Shown here: positions 27,938 through 37,091 of the stretch, in pieces
Numbering within the stretch: the stretch's first letter is position 1
How the letters are laid out: each line of letters begins with the position of its first letter
Assembly: GCF_001307195.1 (NCBI RefSeq)
Contig: NZ_CP012808.1
Span: forward strand, 2,418,001-2,482,000
Origin: Acinetobacter equi
GTDB lineage: Bacteria; Pseudomonadota; Gammaproteobacteria; Pseudomonadales; Moraxellaceae
Direction of reading: 5' to 3'
Length of the DNA stretch: 64,000 nt
Position numbers and translations under genes: made by a program
Notes under the pieces: model-generated
Database searches by the model: none
Told to the model about the DNA's origin: nothing
Seen by the model: the letters and a program-made list of their open reading frames with translations, nothing else

Positions 27938-29476
27938 ATGCTGTCTCGTTTGGTTCGACAAATTTTACAAGCAACCGTATATGATGTTGCAATCGAAACC
28001 CCACTTGAAGCAGCGCCACGAATTAGTGAAAAACTAAATAATAACATTCGCTTTAAGCGAGAAGATTTACAACCTGTCTTTTCTTTCAAGCTACGCGGTG
28101 CCTACAACCGTATTAGTCAATTACCGAAATCTCAGTTGGAACGTGGCGTTATTACTGCTTCAGCAGGCAACCATGCGCAAGGTGTAGCGTTGTCAGGTCA
28201 AAAGTTAGGTATTCGTGCCATTATTGTCATGCCAAAAACCACACCAGACATTAAAGTACAAGCAGTGAAGCGTTTAGGTGGTGAAGTTGTATTACATGGT
28301 GACTCATTTGATGTTGCAAATAAATATGCAATTCAACGTGCCTCTGAAGATGGAATGACTTTTATTCCTCCATACGATGATGAACTCGTGATGGCTGGAC
28401 AAGGAACAATCGGAAATGAAATTTTACGTCAATGGCGTGATGTAGATTATGTATTTGTTGCTGTTGGCGGTGGTGGTTTAATCGCTGGTGTTGCAGCTTA
28501 TCTTGGTGATGTTGCTCCACACGTTAAAATTATTCCAGTTGAATATGATGAATCTGCATGCTTAAAAGCTGCTTTAGAAGCCAATGAACGCGTTATTCTT
28601 CCAACTGTTGGATTATTTGCTGATGGTACAGCTGTTGCACAAATTGGTGAAAAACCATTTGATGTTATTCGCTTACAAAAATCAAATAATTCAGGTCCAA
28701 TCGTTGAACCAAATGTTGTTCTAGTCAACACTGATGAAATTTGTGCTGCAATTAAAGATACTTTCGATGAATGTCGTAGCATTGTTGAACCATCTGGTGC
28801 AATGGCGTTAGCAGGTATTAAGAAATATGTTGAAGAACATGATCTAGAAGGCAAAAATATTGTTTCAATTGTTTGCGGTGCAAACATGAACTTTGACCGT
28901 TTACGCTATATTGCAGAACGTACAGAATTAGGTGAACGTCGTGAAGCTATTTTTGCTGTAACAATTCCAGAAGAAAAAGGTTCTTTCTTAACTTTCTGTC
29001 GTGCTCTTCAAGGTCGTAATATTACAGAATTCAACTATCGTGCAAGTAATGCTTCTGCCGCTCAAGTCTTTGTTGGTATTAGCTTAAAAGGTGGTGAAAA
29101 AGAACGTCACGACATTTTTGAAGCACTTAAAACTCAATTTGATGTTGATGATTTATCTGATGATGAAGTTGCAAAACTTCATATCCGCTATCTTATTGGT
29201 GGGCATGCAGATATTGAAAACGAACGCTTATTCCGTGTTGAATTCCCTGAACGTCCAGGTGCATTATTAACATTCCTTGAACGTCTTGGCCCTACACATA
29301 ATATTACGCTTTTCCATTATCGTAACCACGGTGCAGCTGAAGGTCGTGTATTGGTTGGTTTAGAAGCCGAAGATGCTCAACAAAACCCAGATGGACTCAT
29401 TGAAACACTGGAAAGCATTAGCTATCCATATGAAGAAATTACGAATAACTTAGGCTATCAACGTTTCTTAAAATAA
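27938..29476 (+). CDS. ilvA: Threonine ammonia-lyase, biosynthetic
   Basis: This PLP enzyme converts threonine to 2-oxobutanoate, the first step of isoleucine synthesis. The PLP lysine lies in FSFKLRGAYN (~residue 51), ASAGNHAQG follows, and the phosphate-binding loop is VGGGGLIAG. The C-terminal ~180 residues form two ACT-like regulatory domains (EEKGSFLTFCRAL and ERPGALLTFLERL) for isoleucine and valine control. At 512 residues it matches the long biosynthetic form. No leader peptide is visible in the short upstream space. Confidence 0.97.
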   Translation: MLSRLVRQILQATVYDVAIETPLEAAPRISEKLNNNIRFKREDLQPVFSFKLRGAYNRISQLPKSQLERGVITASAGNHAQGVALSGQKLGIRAIIVMPKTTPDIKVQAVKRLGGEVVLHGDSFDVANKYAIQRASEDGMTFIPPYDDELVMAGQGTIGNEILRQWRDVDYVFVAVGGGGLIAGVAAYLGDVAPHVKIIPVEYDESACLKAALEANERVILPTVGLFADGTAVAQIGEKPFDVIRLQKSNNSGPIVEPNVVLVNTDEICAAIKDTFDECRSIVEPSGAMALAGIKKYVEEHDLEGKNIVSIVCGANMNFDRLRYIAERTELGERREAIFAVTIPEEKGSFLTFCRALQGRNITEFNYRASNASAAQVFVGISLKGGEKERHDIFEALKTQFDVDDLSDDEVAKLHIRYLIGGHADIENERLFRVEFPERPGALLTFLERLGPTHNITLFHYRNHGAAEGRVLVGLEAEDAQQNPDGLIETLESISYPYEEITNNLGYQRFLK

Positions 29477-29490
29477 TATTCTTCATTCAA

Positions 29491-29520
29491 AAAAAGCCTA
29501 TCTTTTGATAGGCTTTTTTA
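29491..29520 (+). terminator. Terminator of ilvA
   Basis: AAAAAGCCTATC and GATAGGCTTTTT form a stem with a TTTT loop followed by T residues, 15 nt after the ilvA stop. Confidence 0.9.
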
Positions 29521-29594
29521 TTTGTAATCTTTCATCAATCTGCAACACCATGATAATATTGATAATCATTATTATTAATAAGAATGTCTATTTT

Positions 29595-29963
29595 ATGAAA
29601 GATTGGCTCAAATTTATTTTCCTGCCTTTATTTCTATTTATAATTTTGAGTAGCCTCATTTATCTTATTAGTTTAATTTCTATTGAAAATAAAGTTCTAC
29701 AAATATTAATTCAATTAATTTCAAGCCTAAGTATTATTCTTATTCCTTACTCTATGCTCAGATTAGCACTCACACATGCTTATACATTAACACTTATATA
29801 CATGCTAGGTATTGCTACAACCATTATGCTCCTACAAGCAGATTTTTCGTTTGCTCAGCTTGATTATAAATTTATATATATCTCATTATTTTGGATTGTA
29901 TGTGCAATAGCTATCCATTTTTTCTATACAGATAAAAAAATTAAACTTCGCAATAATGAATAA
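29595..29963 (+). CDS. Small integral membrane protein, unknown
   Basis: This 122-residue protein is almost wholly hydrophobic, with four predicted helices (~5-28, ~35-55, ~60-85, ~92-112) and a basic cytoplasmic C-terminus (YTDKKIKLRNN). The open frame begins earlier, inside the ilvA terminator. The ATG at 29595 (MKDWLKFIFLP) gives a sensible membrane-protein start, although the ribosome site (AAGAA) is weak. I do not recognise the family. Confidence 0.55.
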   Translation: MKDWLKFIFLPLFLFIILSSLIYLISLISIENKVLQILIQLISSLSIILIPYSMLRLALTHAYTLTLIYMLGIATTIMLLQADFSFAQLDYKFIYISLFWIVCAIAIHFFYTDKKIKLRNNE

Positions 29964-30002
29964 TACCAATAATAATTATTTAATAGATATCTAACTTATT
30001 AC

Positions 30003-30025
30003 GTGCTTATTTAAAAATAAGCACA
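30003..30025. repeat. Inverted repeat upstream of roxA
   Basis: GTGCTTATTT and AAATAAGCAC form a near-perfect hairpin between the small membrane protein gene and roxA. It lacks a T tract. It may act as a weak terminator. Confidence 0.45.
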
Positions 30026-30119
30026 ACAAAATATAATTTATTCAACATTTATAGCAGCAGACTTGCACCAATTCGTATCAACAGCGACAATAGTTCAAAT
30101 TTACCAATAGTCTCTCATT

Positions 30120-31280
30120 ATGTCTCAGAAACTCGATATTTTAGGCGGTATTAGCGCTGAACAATTCCTTGCTGAATATTGGCAAAAAAAACCATTACTT
30201 GTTCGTAATGCTCTTCCTGAAATTGCTAATATTTTAGAACCGAATGATGTCATGGAACTTGCACTTGAAGACAATGTAAGTGCACGTTTAATTCGCCAAA
30301 AAGACCGTGATCCAAACCAATGGCATGTAAAATCATCTCCGCTTATTAAAGGTGATTTTCAAAAACCACCTAAGTTATGGACTCTATTAGTTCAAGCTGT
30401 AGACCATTATTCTTTTGATGTAGCTGAATTATGGAAGAAATTTTCATTTATTCCACAATGGCGTCGAGATGACATTATGGTGTCTTATGCGCCTAAAGGT
30501 GGTTCTGTTGGTAAACACTTCGATTTTTATGATGTATTTTTGGTGCAAGGTTATGGACATCGCCGTTGGCAGTTAGGTCAAATGTGTGATGCTGAAACTG
30601 AATTTGTCGCAGGTCAGCCATTAAAACTGTTACCAGAAATGGATATTAATTTTGACGAAGTTCTAGCCCCTGGTGATCTACTTTATGTACCACCTGGATT
30701 AGCACATTATGGCGTTGCAGAAGATGATTGCTTAACCTTCTCTTTTGGTTTCCGCATGCCAAATGTTGCGGACATGATGGATCGTGTAAGTGATAAATTT
30801 GCAGACAACGAACTACTCAGAAATCCATTACAAGACATTATCCGTGATAAGGTTTCAAACATTGGTGAAATTACTGAGCAAGAATTAATTTTCTTAAAAT
30901 CTAAATTACTAGATCAATTACAAAACTCAATGGTTCTTGATGATGCCATTATGAGCTTAATGTCTGAACCCAAATATATTGACAATATTCCAGAAGTTGA
31001 AGAAATAGGTGTTGGCGATTTAGAAGAAGCAATTGAAGAAGGTTATAAGCTGATGCTTGAACCAGCCTCTCGCCTTCTTTATACAGATCAAGATGATGAG
31101 TTATTATTCTGGGCAAATGGCGAAGGTGTTTGTATTTCAGATGCATTCGTACCCTTCCTAAAACAACTTGCAGATGGTCAGATCATTAACTTTGATCAAG
31201 AACTTTATGATCAAGATATTCTCGAAGACTTAGCAATGTTATTAAATGACTCTATTGTAATGCTAGTTCCAGCTGAATAA
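30120..31280 (+). CDS. roxA: Ribosomal protein uL16 arginine hydroxylase (YcfD/RoxA, JmjC cupin)
   Basis: This Fe(II)/2-oxoglutarate oxygenase in E. coli hydroxylates an arginine of ribosomal protein L16. It starts with the typical FLAEYWQKKPLLVRNA. The iron-binding HxD is in GKHFDFYDVFLVQGYGHRRW, and the distal His is in LYVPPGLAHYGVAEDDCLTFSFGFR. The C-terminal half is the winged-helix part, ending near VMLVPAE. Its 386 residues fit the family (~373-390). It is monocistronic. Confidence 0.93.
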   Translation: MSQKLDILGGISAEQFLAEYWQKKPLLVRNALPEIANILEPNDVMELALEDNVSARLIRQKDRDPNQWHVKSSPLIKGDFQKPPKLWTLLVQAVDHYSFDVAELWKKFSFIPQWRRDDIMVSYAPKGGSVGKHFDFYDVFLVQGYGHRRWQLGQMCDAETEFVAGQPLKLLPEMDINFDEVLAPGDLLYVPPGLAHYGVAEDDCLTFSFGFRMPNVADMMDRVSDKFADNELLRNPLQDIIRDKVSNIGEITEQELIFLKSKLLDQLQNSMVLDDAIMSLMSEPKYIDNIPEVEEIGVGDLEEAIEEGYKLMLEPASRLLYTDQDDELLFWANGEGVCISDAFVPFLKQLADGQIINFDQELYDQDILEDLAMLLNDSIVMLVPAE

Positions 31281-31292
31281 TATTTACGATAT

Positions 31293-31322
31293 ATTTCAAT
31301 CTAAGTTCGCTTAGATTGAAAT
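31293..31322 (+). terminator. UUCG-capped hairpin after roxA
   Basis: ATTTCAATCTAAG and CTTAGATTGAAAT form a 13-bp perfect stem closed by TTCG, a very stable tetraloop. The following bases (TCGAATATT) do not form a T tract, so it may act as a 3'-end stabiliser as much as a terminator. Confidence 0.6.
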
Positions 31323-31439
31323 TCGAATATTTAAAATATATTTCAATCACATATCTTAATTATTGACATTTTTTTACTTGAATTTTCTAATTAAAAGCCT
31401 CAAAGTTTCCGCATAATATTTATTTTATGGAAATCATCC

Positions 31440-33116
31440 GTGCCAGGTTTAGCTCAGAGCATACGACATAAATTTCTAAACACATTTTTTTCAAGACATT
31501 CCGTTTGGTTCTTAAGTATTTTTATTGCTGTTGCCATTACATGGTTAAAATTCTCATATGAACCACACTACATTTATTATTTTATATCAGATAAAGTCCT
31601 AAATTCCCTTTGGGTCATTACATGGCTCTTAAGCTTATTAGGATTATATGATGTTTTGCAAAACAAACATTCAATCTTAAAAAACTATCCAATTATGGGA
31701 CATTTTAGGTTTTTATTTGAAGATTTCAGACCTGAAATTCGCCAATACTTCATCGAAGCAGATCAAGATGCTCTACCATTTTCACGTGTACAACGTAGCT
31801 TAGTCTACCAACGTGCTAAAAATGAAAGTGCTGATAAACCTTTCGGCTCTATTACGGATGTTTATCAAGATAATTACCGCTTTTTAATGCACTCATTAAC
31901 TCCAAGTAAATTAGCAAATCCAGAAACCTTCCGAATTCAAATTGGTAATGAGCAATGTAGTCAACCTTATAATGCTTCGATTATGAATATTTCTGCAATG
32001 AGCTTTGGTAGTTTAAGTGCAAATGCTATTCGAGCTTTAAATAAAGGTGCTCATTTAGGTAACTTTTATCATGATACGGGTGAAGGAAGTATTAGCCCTT
32101 ATCATTTAGAAAATGGTGGTGATATTGTTTGGGAAGTTGCAAGTGGTTATTTTGGATGTCGTACTTTAGATGGCAAGTTTGACCCAGAAAAATTTGCTAA
32201 ACAAGCTCAACTTCCACAAATTAAAATGATTGAAATTAAACTATCTCAAGGCGCAAAACCTGGTCATGGTGGCATTTTACCTAAAGATAAAATTTCAGAA
32301 GAAATTGCACAAATTCGTGGTGTCAGTCGTGATGAAGATTGTATTTCTCCTTCAAGTCACTCAGCTTTCAGCACACCAATTGAAATGATGCACTTTATTC
32401 AGCAATTACGTGATTTATCAAATGGAAAACCTGTTGGTTTTAAACTATGTATTGGACAACCTTGGCAATTTATGGGCATTGTCAAAGCCATGCTAGAAAC
32501 AAAAATCTATCCAGATTTTATTGTTGTGGATGGCTCTGAAGGTGGTACAGGTGCTGCGCCAATTGAATTAATTGATAATGTTGGAACACCATTACGTGAA
32601 GGTTTATTATTTGTTCATAATACGCTGGTAGGTGCAGGTATTCGAGACAAAATTAAAGTTGGTGCAAGTGGGAAAATTGTCAGCGCTTTTGATATTGCAA
32701 GTACAATGGCATTAGGTGCAGATTGGGTAAATTCAGCTCGTGGCTTTATGTTTGCTATTGGCTGTATTCAAGCTCAGAGCTGTCATACCAACCAATGTCC
32801 AGTTGGTGTTGCAACACAAGATAAAGAAAGACAAAAAGCATTACATGTTCCAACCAAAGCAGAACGTGTATTTAATTTCCATACAAACACAATGCAAGCT
32901 CTTGCTGAATTACTTGCCTCAGCTGGTCTAAATCATCCTCAAGACATTAAAGCTCATCACCTTGCACAACGTGTCAATGATCGTGAAATTAAAAATTATG
33001 GACAATTACATTTTTGGTTAAAAGATGGTGAACTATTAACAACACCTGAATTTGAAAATACTGAAAATAATTTTTATTTCCGTATGTGGAACATAGCTTC
33101 TGCAGATCATTTCTAA
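31440..33116 (+). CDS. FMN-binding glutamate synthase family protein
   Basis: This 558-residue protein has an N-terminal membrane region with two helices (~18-40 and ~50-70), followed by a glutamate synthase-like FMN/Fe-S domain. The visible motifs are MNISAMSFGSLSANAIRALN, LSQGAKPGHGG, VDGSEGGTGAAPIE, and the cysteine cluster CIQAQSCHTNQCPVGVATQ (3Fe-4S type). It lacks the glutaminase domain of GltB, so it is a stand-alone homologue whose reaction is not established. The start is a GTG at 31440. Confidence 0.88.
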   Translation: MPGLAQSIRHKFLNTFFSRHSVWFLSIFIAVAITWLKFSYEPHYIYYFISDKVLNSLWVITWLLSLLGLYDVLQNKHSILKNYPIMGHFRFLFEDFRPEIRQYFIEADQDALPFSRVQRSLVYQRAKNESADKPFGSITDVYQDNYRFLMHSLTPSKLANPETFRIQIGNEQCSQPYNASIMNISAMSFGSLSANAIRALNKGAHLGNFYHDTGEGSISPYHLENGGDIVWEVASGYFGCRTLDGKFDPEKFAKQAQLPQIKMIEIKLSQGAKPGHGGILPKDKISEEIAQIRGVSRDEDCISPSSHSAFSTPIEMMHFIQQLRDLSNGKPVGFKLCIGQPWQFMGIVKAMLETKIYPDFIVVDGSEGGTGAAPIELIDNVGTPLREGLLFVHNTLVGAGIRDKIKVGASGKIVSAFDIASTMALGADWVNSARGFMFAIGCIQAQSCHTNQCPVGVATQDKERQKALHVPTKAERVFNFHTNTMQALAELLASAGLNHPQDIKAHHLAQRVNDREIKNYGQLHFWLKDGELLTTPEFENTENNFYFRMWNIASADHF

Positions 33117-33130
33117 ATTTGAATTGACCA

Positions 33131-33160
33131 ATAAAAAGAGGCAAATTTGCCTCTTTTTAT
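33131..33160. terminator. Bidirectional terminator
   Basis: The 30-nt stretch is a perfect palindrome: ATAAAAAGAGGCAAA and its complement. It lies between the convergent FMN-protein and lipase genes and has A and T runs suited to both directions. Confidence 0.9.
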
Positions 33161-33169
33161 TTAAGTTAT

Positions 33170-34219
33170 TTATTCATAATAGCTACGACTAGATTGTGCA
33201 TGCAGAAATGCTGGTATCAATCCTGTCAATGCAGCACGAATATCTTTACGTTCATTAATGAGTTGATGAGAACCCTCTTCCAAAATGAGTAACGTTTGTA
33301 AGCGAAACTTTTCCCTCACAAACTCAACATTATATTGCCAATCAACAGTTTGATCTAAAGCACCCTGAGCAAGCCATACAGGAATTCGACAAGGTGGTCG
33401 TGCTTCCATTTCTTGCATCCATTTTGACATCGCTAAAATCCAATCCATTCCCATCATTTTTGGTTGTAAAGGATCTCTAAGTCGAATAAACCGTAAAAAT
33501 TCTGGATTATGATTATTCCTTCTAAAATGACGAGGAACTTCACGCTTAATTCGACGAATAATGCCTAAACCAATTGAATTATGCCACCATGCTGTTTTTG
33601 CAGGTCGAATTAATGGTGATAACAACAATATTCGATCAATGAATGGATTTTCACGGCGTTCCGCATATTCAAGAACATGGTGCATCCAAATTGCGCCACC
33701 AGTACTTTGTCCAATACCTATCCAAGGCTTTGGAAGCTGTTCAGCTGTACGGACATATTGATATACCGCTTGAAGTACATATTGATAATCATCAAAATTT
33801 TTAATATTGGCAGATGATCCATCACTTAAACCATGACCTGGCAAATCAAAAGTTAGTACGCTAAAACCCTGATCTAAAAGCTCTTTGACGATAGGTTGAT
33901 AAATTCCGCTATGTTCTAAGTATCCATGTAATAAAGCTACAGTTCCTTGAATTTTATTAAAATTCGTTTTTTCTAATTGTGGTGTAAATACTTGAACATG
34001 AATTTTAAATAGTGGCGTTTCAATATACCCTTGCCAATGTTGGCAATCAAGCAAATGAAAACCATATAATTTCCGATAAGCAACAATATCTAGGGTTGGT
34101 ACATAAGGCTTATTTAAATTCAGTTTTTCTAATTTTTCAGGCGTTAATTCACGACTTGGTATTGGTAAATCTTGTAGCTTCAAATCCTTCGGATTAAGAA
34201 ATGGAAGATCTGACATCAT
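33170..34219 (-). CDS. Alpha/beta hydrolase, monoacylglycerol lipase/lysophospholipase-like
   Basis: This 349-residue hydrolase has oxyanion region LLHGYLEHSG, the FDLPGHGLSDG motif, nucleophile Ser in GIGQSTGGAIW, and catalytic His in EEGSHQLINE. These are the marks of the serine aminopeptidase S33/Hydrolase_4 group (YtpA, PldB-like). No signal peptide is seen. The ATG at 34219 forms an ATGA overlap with the preceding YdcF-family gene and has GGGAGA upstream, so translation is coupled. Confidence 0.85.
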   Translation of the reverse strand: MMSDLPFLNPKDLKLQDLPIPSRELTPEKLEKLNLNKPYVPTLDIVAYRKLYGFHLLDCQHWQGYIETPLFKIHVQVFTPQLEKTNFNKIQGTVALLHGYLEHSGIYQPIVKELLDQGFSVLTFDLPGHGLSDGSSANIKNFDDYQYVLQAVYQYVRTAEQLPKPWIGIGQSTGGAIWMHHVLEYAERRENPFIDRILLLSPLIRPAKTAWWHNSIGLGIIRRIKREVPRHFRRNNHNPEFLRFIRLRDPLQPKMMGMDWILAMSKWMQEMEARPPCRIPVWLAQGALDQTVDWQYNVEFVREKFRLQTLLILEEGSHQLINERKDIRAALTGLIPAFLHAQSSRSYYE

Positions 34220-35355
34220 GGAATCTCCCTGCAATCACTTGAACCAAAAAAAACATCACGAATGCTTGCTAAAGCTTCATAATTTGCACGGCGACTGTGA
34301 TCATAATTTTGTGAACTTGGACGCCAAGTGGTTAATATCGTTGGCATTGGCGCTTCAACAGGAATTGTTTCTATTCCATTTAAAGCAAATAAACGACGCG
34401 TTCTTGGCATATGATATTGATCTGTAACTAAAATAACCGTTGGTGCACCACCTTTTTTCTGTAAAAGCAATGAACTAAATCTTGAGTTTTCACATGTATT
34501 CATGCTTCTATCTTCAAGAAGTTTTGCATCCACATTATGATTTTTTAACCATTTTTGCATATAAGGTGCTTCAACTCCACTGAGTACAATAGGTAATTTA
34601 TATTGCTTTTCAATTTCTAATGTTTTTTCTAAACGTAATTTTGTATAGCTATTAACAACTATATCTTTTCCATTTTTATCTAAAGTTAAACCACCACCAA
34701 GCACAACAATAGCATAAGGTTTTGATTTAGCAACAGCTTGCGAAGTATCATTTTTGGTGACTAATTCATTTAACTCTTGTAAGTCTTCTAAATTAATAAT
34801 TTCAGATGCACTATTTACAATTTCACTATCATCTTCAGTATTATTTTGAATAAGAAAATCTTTATATTGCTCCATTAAAGCATTATTTTCAGAGTGATTT
34901 AAAGTCAACAACTCTTTGAGAATCTTTGCTGAATCTACTTGAACTTCTGATGCAGTTTTTTCCGTATTCATAGGAATGATAACATCTTCTTGTCCTTTAG
35001 TTTTCTTCAAATTTTCATCTTTAATCATGTTAATTAAATCTTTATATCGCATTTGAATATATGCGATATTTTTAGAATTATTGTTCTGAATATCATCTTC
35101 TAATGTCTTTAAATAAGCCTGACGTGCAATCCATAAATTAGAACCTGGTTCCAATGTTTCGTTATCATTAAAGGAACCGAGTCTCTGACTTTTTGCGGCA
35201 ACTTCATTCACTTCGACAGGAATAAACTTATTCAGCAAATAAATAACCGTTTTAGAATAAAATGGAGAATAAATAAAAAGCGTGAGTAAGCCTATCAATA
35301 CAAAAATTGTTGTCGCTATTTGTACTGCTCGAACCATCTTATGCTTTTTCTCCAT
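34216..35355 (-). CDS. YdcF/ElyC-type DUF218 protein with N-terminal membrane anchor
   Basis: This 379-residue protein has one N-terminal helix (~10-30, IATTIFVLIGLLTLFIY), a long, polar, probably flexible segment (~40-210, rich in Asn, Lys and Glu), and then a DUF218 domain (~212-370). That domain shows AIVVLGGGLT, LPIVLSGVEAP, EDRSMNTCENSRFS, VILVTDQYHMPRTRRLF and IPVEAP. DUF218 proteins such as ElyC and SanA act in envelope and cell-wall integrity. The extended linker is unusual. It is in an operon between murB and the lipase gene, which supports an envelope role. Confidence 0.85.
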   Translation of the reverse strand: MEKKHKMVRAVQIATTIFVLIGLLTLFIYSPFYSKTVIYLLNKFIPVEVNEVAAKSQRLGSFNDNETLEPGSNLWIARQAYLKTLEDDIQNNNSKNIAYIQMRYKDLINMIKDENLKKTKGQEDVIIPMNTEKTASEVQVDSAKILKELLTLNHSENNALMEQYKDFLIQNNTEDDSEIVNSASEIINLEDLQELNELVTKNDTSQAVAKSKPYAIVVLGGGLTLDKNGKDIVVNSYTKLRLEKTLEIEKQYKLPIVLSGVEAPYMQKWLKNHNVDAKLLEDRSMNTCENSRFSSLLLQKKGGAPTVILVTDQYHMPRTRRLFALNGIETIPVEAPMPTILTTWRPSSQNYDHSRRANYEALASIRDVFFGSSDCREIP

Positions 35356-35362
35356 ATATCGG

Positions 35363-36409
35363 TTATTCCGAAATTAAAGGATGTTGAATAATAAAACCTT
35401 GCTGATTAAATAAAACAGGTTCAGGCTCTAATGAAATACCAAATTTCTCATAAATGTCCTGTTGCACAGTCTTATACGTTTGCTGTACTTCTGTTAAATT
35501 TGCATCAGCATAATTAACAAGAACCAAAGCCTGCTTATGGAACATACCCACATCCCCTAACTGCTTTCCTTTCCATCCTGCTTGTTCAATCAACCAGCCT
35601 GCTGCTACTTTTATTTGATCATTTGGTTGCGGATAATGAGGTACTTGAGGATATTTTGAGAATAATTTATCAAAATCAGACTGCAAAATAACAGGATTTT
35701 TAAAAAAACTCCCAACATTTGGATATTCTTTGGGATCTGGCAATTTGCTTTGACGAATCTTAATCACTTGATTTTGTAAGTTTAAACCCGTTAAATCATC
35801 GCCTACAGCATTTTTTAAGTCACCATAGTTTAATTTTAAATCTGCTTGCTTACGTAATTTAAAGTTAACATGTGTAATCACATAACGATCCGGATCATCT
35901 TTAAAAATACTGTGTCTATAAGAAAAATGACAATCTTCCCTAGTTATATGTTTTATTTTATTTTCTTTCCGATCATATACTTCAACAGACTCAATAAAAT
36001 CACCTGCTTCAACTCCATATGCTCCAATATTCTGAACAGGTGATGCACCAACAAGACCAGGTATCAATGCTAAATTCTGTAAACCATATAATTCTTGTGA
36101 TGTTGTCCAAAGTACAAAATCATGCCAAATCTCACCAGCACCGACCTGCAATGTTGCTGTTTGATCATCTTCAGACAATTTTGTAATTCCTTTAATGTTC
36201 ATGTGAATTACAAGTGCATGAATATGTTCTGGTAATAACATATTGCTACCACCAGATAGAATTAAAATATTTAACTGATGTTCATTAGCATAGGTCAAAG
36301 CAGAAACCAAATCATCAATCGACGAAATTTTGACATAATCAGAGGCAATGCTATTTAAACTTAAAGTATTAAAAGCTTTCAGTTGAACTTGTTTTTCAAT
36401 TTTCATCAT
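35363..36409 (-). CDS. murB: UDP-N-acetylenolpyruvoylglucosamine reductase
   Basis: This flavoenzyme makes UDP-MurNAc for peptidoglycan. The FAD-binding SGGSNMLL motif (~52-59), [24 protein letters not shown] and NVGSFFKNP (catalytic Ser) are present, as is the long C-terminal extension of type I MurB ending near EPEPVLF. 348 residues is typical. It is 11 nt from the upstream tyrosine phosphatase gene and 7 nt from the downstream DUF218 gene, so a four-gene operon 36927-33170 is likely. Confidence 0.96.
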   Translation of the reverse strand: MMKIEKQVQLKAFNTLSLNSIASDYVKISSIDDLVSALTYANEHQLNILILSGGSNMLLPEHIHALVIHMNIKGITKLSEDDQTATLQVGAGEIWHDFVLWTTSQELYGLQNLALIPGLVGASPVQNIGAYGVEAGDFIESVEVYDRKENKIKHITREDCHFSYRHSIFKDDPDRYVITHVNFKLRKQADLKLNYGDLKNAVGDDLTGLNLQNQVIKIRQSKLPDPKEYPNVGSFFKNPVILQSDFDKLFSKYPQVPHYPQPNDQIKVAAGWLIEQAGWKGKQLGDVGMFHKQALVLVNYADANLTEVQQTYKTVQQDIYEKFGISLEPEPVLFNQQGFIIQHPLISE

Positions 36410-36420
36410 AGAACTTCAAT

Positions 36421-36927
36421 CTAAATATTCATTACTTTAAAAACATTAACCCAAGCTCGACTACTTGACTCACACTGATCAAGAACTCGCTCAAATCCAG
36501 CATCACCGCCATAATATGGATCTGGTACTTCTTGCTTATAAAAGAACTCATCATGCTCACTCATAAGCATAACTTTAGCCTTTAATCTAGATTGACCAAA
36601 TACGTCACACGCTGTCTGCTGTAATTGTTTAATATTTTCTAAATTTTCTAAATCCATCGCAAGAATTAAATCAAATTCAACAAAGTCATCGACCTTTAAT
36701 TGTCTTGCGCGTAAAGTCGATAAATTATATCCACGTTTTTTAGCATGTGCTTGGCTACGTAAATCTGGTGCCTTACCGGGATGATAATTACTAGTTCCCG
36801 CAGAATCTACTTCAATATTCAATTGCTGTTGATCACAAAAATGTTTAAGTACCACTTCCGCTGTCGGTGAACGGCAAATATTACCTAAACATACACATAA
36901 CACCTTGTATGGCGTTTTGGATGACAT
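36421..36927 (-). CDS. Low molecular weight protein-tyrosine phosphatase
   Basis: This 168-residue cytoplasmic phosphatase has the signature loop C13-LGNIC-R19-S and the general-acid motif DPYYGG near residue 136. It is of the classical eukaryote-like LMW-PTP type. In Acinetobacter and enterics such enzymes may act with capsule kinases, but no capsule genes are here. It leads the operon with murB. Confidence 0.93.
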   Translation of the reverse strand: MSSKTPYKVLCVCLGNICRSPTAEVVLKHFCDQQQLNIEVDSAGTSNYHPGKAPDLRSQAHAKKRGYNLSTLRARQLKVDDFVEFDLILAMDLENLENIKQLQQTACDVFGQSRLKAKVMLMSEHDEFFYKQEVPDPYYGGDAGFERVLDQCESSSRAWVNVFKVMNI

Positions 36928-37091
36928 AACAGACCTCAGAATGATTTACATTTTCAAGTAATGAGTATGTTAATTTATTTACGAAATGAATCATACATTC
37001 ATCTTCATGAATAATAGATAATCTCGTATAAAATTAAGTCTTTCTCAATGATTTACTTAGCCTATAGTAGAATAAATAGAATGCTTACAGC

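Noticed and set aside
29505..29594. Upstream extension of the small membrane protein
   Set aside because: It would start inside the ilvA terminator and add a second unlikely hydrophobic segment; the ATG at 29595 is better.
31293..31322. Stem-loop as a riboswitch or small RNA
   Set aside because: It is a simple stem with UUCG after a stop codon, most likely a 3'-end element; no promoter or further structure was found.
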